DNA of 9,626 nucleotides from Candidatus Aminicenantota bacterium (GTDB lineage: Bacteria; Acidobacteriota; Aminicenantia; Aminicenantales; JAFGAV01), in the NCBI GenBank assembly GCA_016867615.1, contig VGJG01000039.1, positions 1 through 9,626 of the forward strand, read 5' to 3'. Below are positions 7,494 to 9,626 of this stretch, piece after piece. The stretch's first letter is position 1, and each line of letters opens with the position of its first letter. Under the pieces are notes generated by a model, which saw nothing but the letters and a program-made list of their open reading frames with translations, was not told the origin of the DNA and ran no database searches. The position numbers and the translations under genes are program-made.

Positions 7494-7582
7494 TAACTTG
7501 ATGATATATAGAAATATTTACACAGGGAAATTATCCAAAAATCTGCATTCAATCCAGAAATGTGTATATAAGGAACTATCGA

Positions 7583-8221
7583 TCAGGATGTCTTTTCGAA
7601 TTTGCCGATCAGATTCTCCAAATCCACCCTGTACTGCTCTTCGTCCGTGACCACTCCGAAAAAGACGTCCCGGTTCGAATTCTCAAGCTGGCCTATGAAT
7701 GTGTCGGTATAGACGGTCTGAAGAAGCCGCCACTGGCTGGGCGGGGAAAAGCGGAAGATGTAGTACACGAACCTGTTCCTGTAAAGGTAGGACCACACTT
7801 CGTCCTGCCGGGTCTGGATGTCCTCGTATTCGGTGTCCAGCCGGGGCATGGACTTGGCCTGCGTTTCCGAGCCGCGGTAGAGGATCTCGAAGGGGATGCC
7901 GTTCAGCAGGTACACCCGCGCCCGGTCCGTGTTCCACGGCTGGCTCTTGTTCTCGGTCTGATAGACCGTGCTGACGTATTCCAGCCTGTCCCCGAAGGCG
8001 AGCTGGCTTTCCGGGTCGCGCGCATCCCAGAAGATCCTCTGGAATTCGAGCCGCCCGTCGGCGGACAGGCCGTTGTAGATCTTCTTCTCCCAGTCCCGCA
8101 TGATGAAGTAGTGCTGGGAGTACCATTCGTCGCGCAGGGGACTGACGAACACCGAGCAGCCGGCGGCCGCGGCGACGAGGAGGAGAAGCAGCCAGGCTGT
8201 GGGTTTTTGAATCATGTTCAT
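7583..8221 (-). CDS. GWxTD-like lipoprotein, short form (paralogue of the preceding gene)
   Basis: The product is 212 residues from the ATG at 8221. Residues 1-22 form a lipoprotein signal peptide (leucine-rich core, then AAAAGCS with Cys22 as the lipidation site; the -3 residue is Ala, a weak lipobox). The rest is one GWxTD-type domain: DWEKKIYNGLS, the FWDARDPES motif, then PWNTDRARVYLLNG at 95-108 and DEVWSYLYRNRFVYYIF. Pro replaces the Gly of GWxTD. A longer in-frame reading back to 8470 exists, but it overlaps the upstream gene in another frame and buries the signal peptide, so I rejected it. AAAAGG (8235-8230) sits 8 bases before the 8221 ATG; a second ATG at 8215 is possible. The gap to the upstream gene is 13 bases. 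It is the last gene of the operon. Family membership is likely, function unknown. Confidence 0.85.
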   Translation of the reverse strand: MNMIQKPTAWLLLLLVAAAAGCSVFVSPLRDEWYSQHYFIMRDWEKKIYNGLSADGRLEFQRIFWDARDPESQLAFGDRLEYVSTVYQTENKSQPWNTDRARVYLLNGIPFEILYRGSETQAKSMPRLDTEYEDIQTRQDEVWSYLYRNRFVYYIFRFSPPSQWRLLQTVYTDTFIGQLENSNRDVFFGVVTDEEQYRVDLENLIGKFEKTS

Positions 8222-8234
8222 GGAGCGCACCTTT

Positions 8235-8840
8235 TCAGCGGCGGAATTTTTCGAGCAAGGCCAAGACGTCGTTCCGATATTCCTCGGGCTCGATCGTGAT
8301 GCCGAAATAGACCTGGCGGTTTTCTTTTTCCAGGTCTCGGACGTCGGTATTGAGATAGACCTGCTGCTGGAGGCGGCGCCCGATGAAAATGTATCGTACG
8401 AAACGATTGCGATAAGAATAGCTCCAAACCTCCGTGGCGATGCCGAGAGCATCGTCATATCCCGGATCATTGCTGTAAAGAGGGCGGATGCCGGGCAGGG
8501 CTTGGAAACTGATTTCTTGAGGCGGGCCGTTCAAGAGGTATACACGGCCCCGGTCGGTGTTCCAGGGATTCCAGGCGGACTCAATTTTATAGACCGTCCG
8601 GACGTGTTCAAGCCTGTCCCAAAATTCAAGCTGGCTGTCCTCGTCCCGGGAGTCCCAGAAGAGAGTCTGGAATCGCAGTCGACCCTCCGGGGAAAGCCGG
8701 GCATATATCTTTTTTTCCCAGTCCTGGAGGAGGACCAGATGCTGGCCGTGCCATTCGTCTCCCCGGACTCCGGAACCGGCAAAGCAGGCGGCGGCCAGGC
8801 CGGCTGACAGTCCCAGCAGCAGGGCGCCGGGGAGCTTCAT
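8235..8840 (-). CDS. GWxTD-like exported protein / putative lipoprotein, short form
   Basis: The product is 201 residues. The N-terminus (LPGALLLGLSAGLAAAC) is an export signal with a possible lipidation Cys19; the lipobox AAAC is marginal. The mature part is a single GWxTD-type domain: DWEKKIYARLSPEGR, FWDSRDEDS, NPWNTDRGRVYLLNGPP around residue 92, EVWSYSYRNRFVRYIF, and a charged C-terminal helix ending EKFRR. Over the 83 residues from DEW to EI it matches the next gene at 53 positions without gaps (hand count, 64%), so the two are tandem duplicates. Its ATG overlaps the stop of the upstream TPR gene as ATGA (8840-8837), a sign of translational coupling, and there is no strong Shine-Dalgarno sequence of its own. 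Unlike the large GWxTD protein at 1062 it has no TPRs; the coupled upstream gene supplies them. Function unknown. Confidence 0.86.
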   Translation of the reverse strand: MKLPGALLLGLSAGLAAACFAGSGVRGDEWHGQHLVLLQDWEKKIYARLSPEGRLRFQTLFWDSRDEDSQLEFWDRLEHVRTVYKIESAWNPWNTDRGRVYLLNGPPQEISFQALPGIRPLYSNDPGYDDALGIATEVWSYSYRNRFVRYIFIGRRLQQQVYLNTDVRDLEKENRQVYFGITIEPEEYRNDVLALLEKFRR

Positions 8841-9626
8841 CGTCCCAGGGCCTTGAGCACGGCCTTCTTCAGTTCCGGGTTGAACTGGAGGTTCAGGCCT
8901 TCCGCTTTCTCTATGATCTCCAGGGCCCGCTCGTGCATGCCGGCCATGTAGTAGATGTTGGCCAGGTTGGTGTAGGCGTTCAGGTGCAGGGCGTTGAGGC
9001 CGATGGCCTCCAGGTATTTCCGCTCGGCCTCCTCGAAGCGCTTCATCTTGAACAGGATGTTTCCGTGGAAATAGGGATATTCGGCGGGAATCTGGTAGAT
9101 GAGCGGCACGGGGTTCTTAAGCCGGTCCCGGACGATGCTCAGCTGCCGCTCCTGCTCGCCGATCTGCTGCAGGATCTTGGCCCGGGCGGCGGCGTCCGTC
9201 GTCCGGCTCAACTGATCTTTCAGGGCGGCGATCGTTTCCTCGTTCTGTTTGCCCAGCTTGTCCACTTCCTCCATGTGGTAGACCTGGTGCCGGGCCAGGA
9301 TCTTGACGGTCTCATGGAAATGCTTCTCGGCCAGCGCGGCGTGCTCCAGGGCCCGCTCCAGGTCCGCGGCGCGGTAGGCGATCTGGGCCTTGAGGAAATG
9401 GGCCTCGTTGTGCTCCGGCATCCGGGCCAGGCATTCATCCAGGTGTCTCTCGGCTTCGGCGAATTTCTGCTTCTGGAACAGGGCCTTGGCCTTTTCGTAG
9501 CTGGCGTTGGCCGCCTTGAATTTCTGCACCAGGAGTTTGTCCTGTATCGTGTCGGCCTGCTGAGCCGCGGCGGAGGCGAAGCCGAGACCGGCGAGCAGAA
9601 CGGCGGTGAAGGACGCAAGAAGGCGT
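8837..9626 (-). CDS. Exported TPR / coiled-coil protein, 5' end beyond the window
   Basis: The reading frame is open to the right edge, giving at least 262 residues. A GTG at 9529 could be taken as the start, but the 32 codons before it read as the hydrophobic core and cleavage region of a signal peptide (RLLASFTAVLLAGLGFASAA, then AQQADT). The true start is therefore just outside the window. Counting from the GTG codon, TPR-type helices occupy about 7-72 (KFAEAERHLDECLARMPEH, DLERALEHAALAEKH), a charged coiled-coil-like insert about 80-138 (HMEEVDKLGKQNEETIAALK), and more TPRs about 148-212 (RFEEAERKYLEAIGLNALH, MHERALEIIEKAEGL). It is probably a periplasmic scaffold. Its stop overlaps the next start as ATGA, so it is coupled to the two GWxTD-like proteins downstream. 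No enzymatic motif is seen; function unknown. Confidence 0.87.
   Translation of the reverse strand, partial: RLLASFTAVLLAGLGFASAAAQQADTIQDKLLVQKFKAANASYEKAKALFQKQKFAEAERHLDECLARMPEHNEAHFLKAQIAYRAADLERALEHAALAEKHFHETVKILARHQVYHMEEVDKLGKQNEETIAALKDQLSRTTDAAARAKILQQIGEQERQLSIVRDRLKNPVPLIYQIPAEYPYFHGNILFKMKRFEEAERKYLEAIGLNALHLNAYTNLANIYYMAGMHERALEIIEKAEGLNLQFNPELKKAVLKALGR

Larger units (their letters stand above)
7309..7582 (-). promoter_or_regulatory. AT-rich upstream region of the TonB receptor gene
   Basis: This 274-base gap separates two minus-strand genes. By hand count 7441-7560 has 29 G/C in 120 bases (24%), far below the GC-rich genes around it. It presumably holds the receptor promoter, but I find no -35/-10 pair good enough to name. 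It contains a 14-base imperfect palindrome (7480-7493), a perfect 10-base palindrome TTATTAATAA (7427-7436) inside a weak inverted repeat AATTGTT/AGCAATT (7415-7421 and 7436-7442), and a perfect anti-Shine-Dalgarno complement at 7385-7393. I see no hairpin terminator for the operon that ends at 7583, so some read-through into the receptor gene is possible. Confidence 0.45.

Noticed and set aside
7417..7650. 77-codon plus-strand frame across the AT-rich gap
   Set aside because: It begins at TTG without a ribosome binding site, owes its Lys/Asn/Ile content to AT-rich noncoding DNA, and runs antisense into the lipoprotein gene.
8222..8470. N-terminal extension of the GWxTD-like lipoprotein to 8470
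   Set aside because: The added 83 residues are Ser/Arg-rich, overlap the upstream gene in another frame, and would place the lipoprotein signal peptide inside the protein.

Overview
The window is GC-rich, densely coded bacterial DNA, apart from one sharply AT-rich intergenic stretch. It carries seven protein-coding genes, two cut by the window edges, and no RNA genes, insertion sequences or CRISPR arrays that I can see. Several families point to a Gram-negative member of the Acidobacteriota, possibly the Aminicenantes lineage: an outer-membrane TonB-dependent receptor with an N-terminal carboxypeptidase-regulatory-like domain, proteins of the GWxTD family, exported TPR proteins, and the MEP-pathway enzyme IspH. 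This placement rests on gene content and is not proven.

Layout. (1) 1-825, minus strand: the N-terminal 275 codons of ispH, running off the left edge, with a good sigma70-type promoter at 860-888. (2) 826-1061: a divergent control region with promoters facing both ways and four copies of a TAAGT/ACTTA core. (3) 1062-4157, plus strand: a two-gene operon of an exported GWxTD-domain/TPR protein (701 aa) and an exported carboxypeptidase-regulatory-like/TPR protein (320 aa). It ends at a strong hairpin at 4172-4206 that can work in both directions. (4) 4237-7290, minus strand: a roughly 1017-aa TonB-dependent receptor converging on the same hairpin. (5) 7309-7582: an AT-rich region upstream of the receptor. 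(6) 7583-9626, minus strand: three tightly packed genes, namely an exported TPR/coiled-coil protein (5' end beyond the window) and two short paralogous GWxTD-like (putative) lipoproteins.

How the genes fit together. Apart from ispH, every product has an export signal, and all belong to envelope or protein-interaction families. Three proteins share a GWxTD-type core (an FWxxRD motif, then WxTDRxR, then an E-[VI]-W segment). One is a large plus-strand protein that also carries TPRs. The other two are small tandem duplicates in which the Gly of GWxTD is replaced by Pro. GWxTD and TPR modules are paired in both flanking operons: fused in one protein on the left, and split into separate, translationally coupled genes on the right. 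The TonB receptor lies between them. I infer a lineage-specific envelope complex or assembly pathway of unknown function. The sequence does not show a substrate or an enzymatic activity for it.
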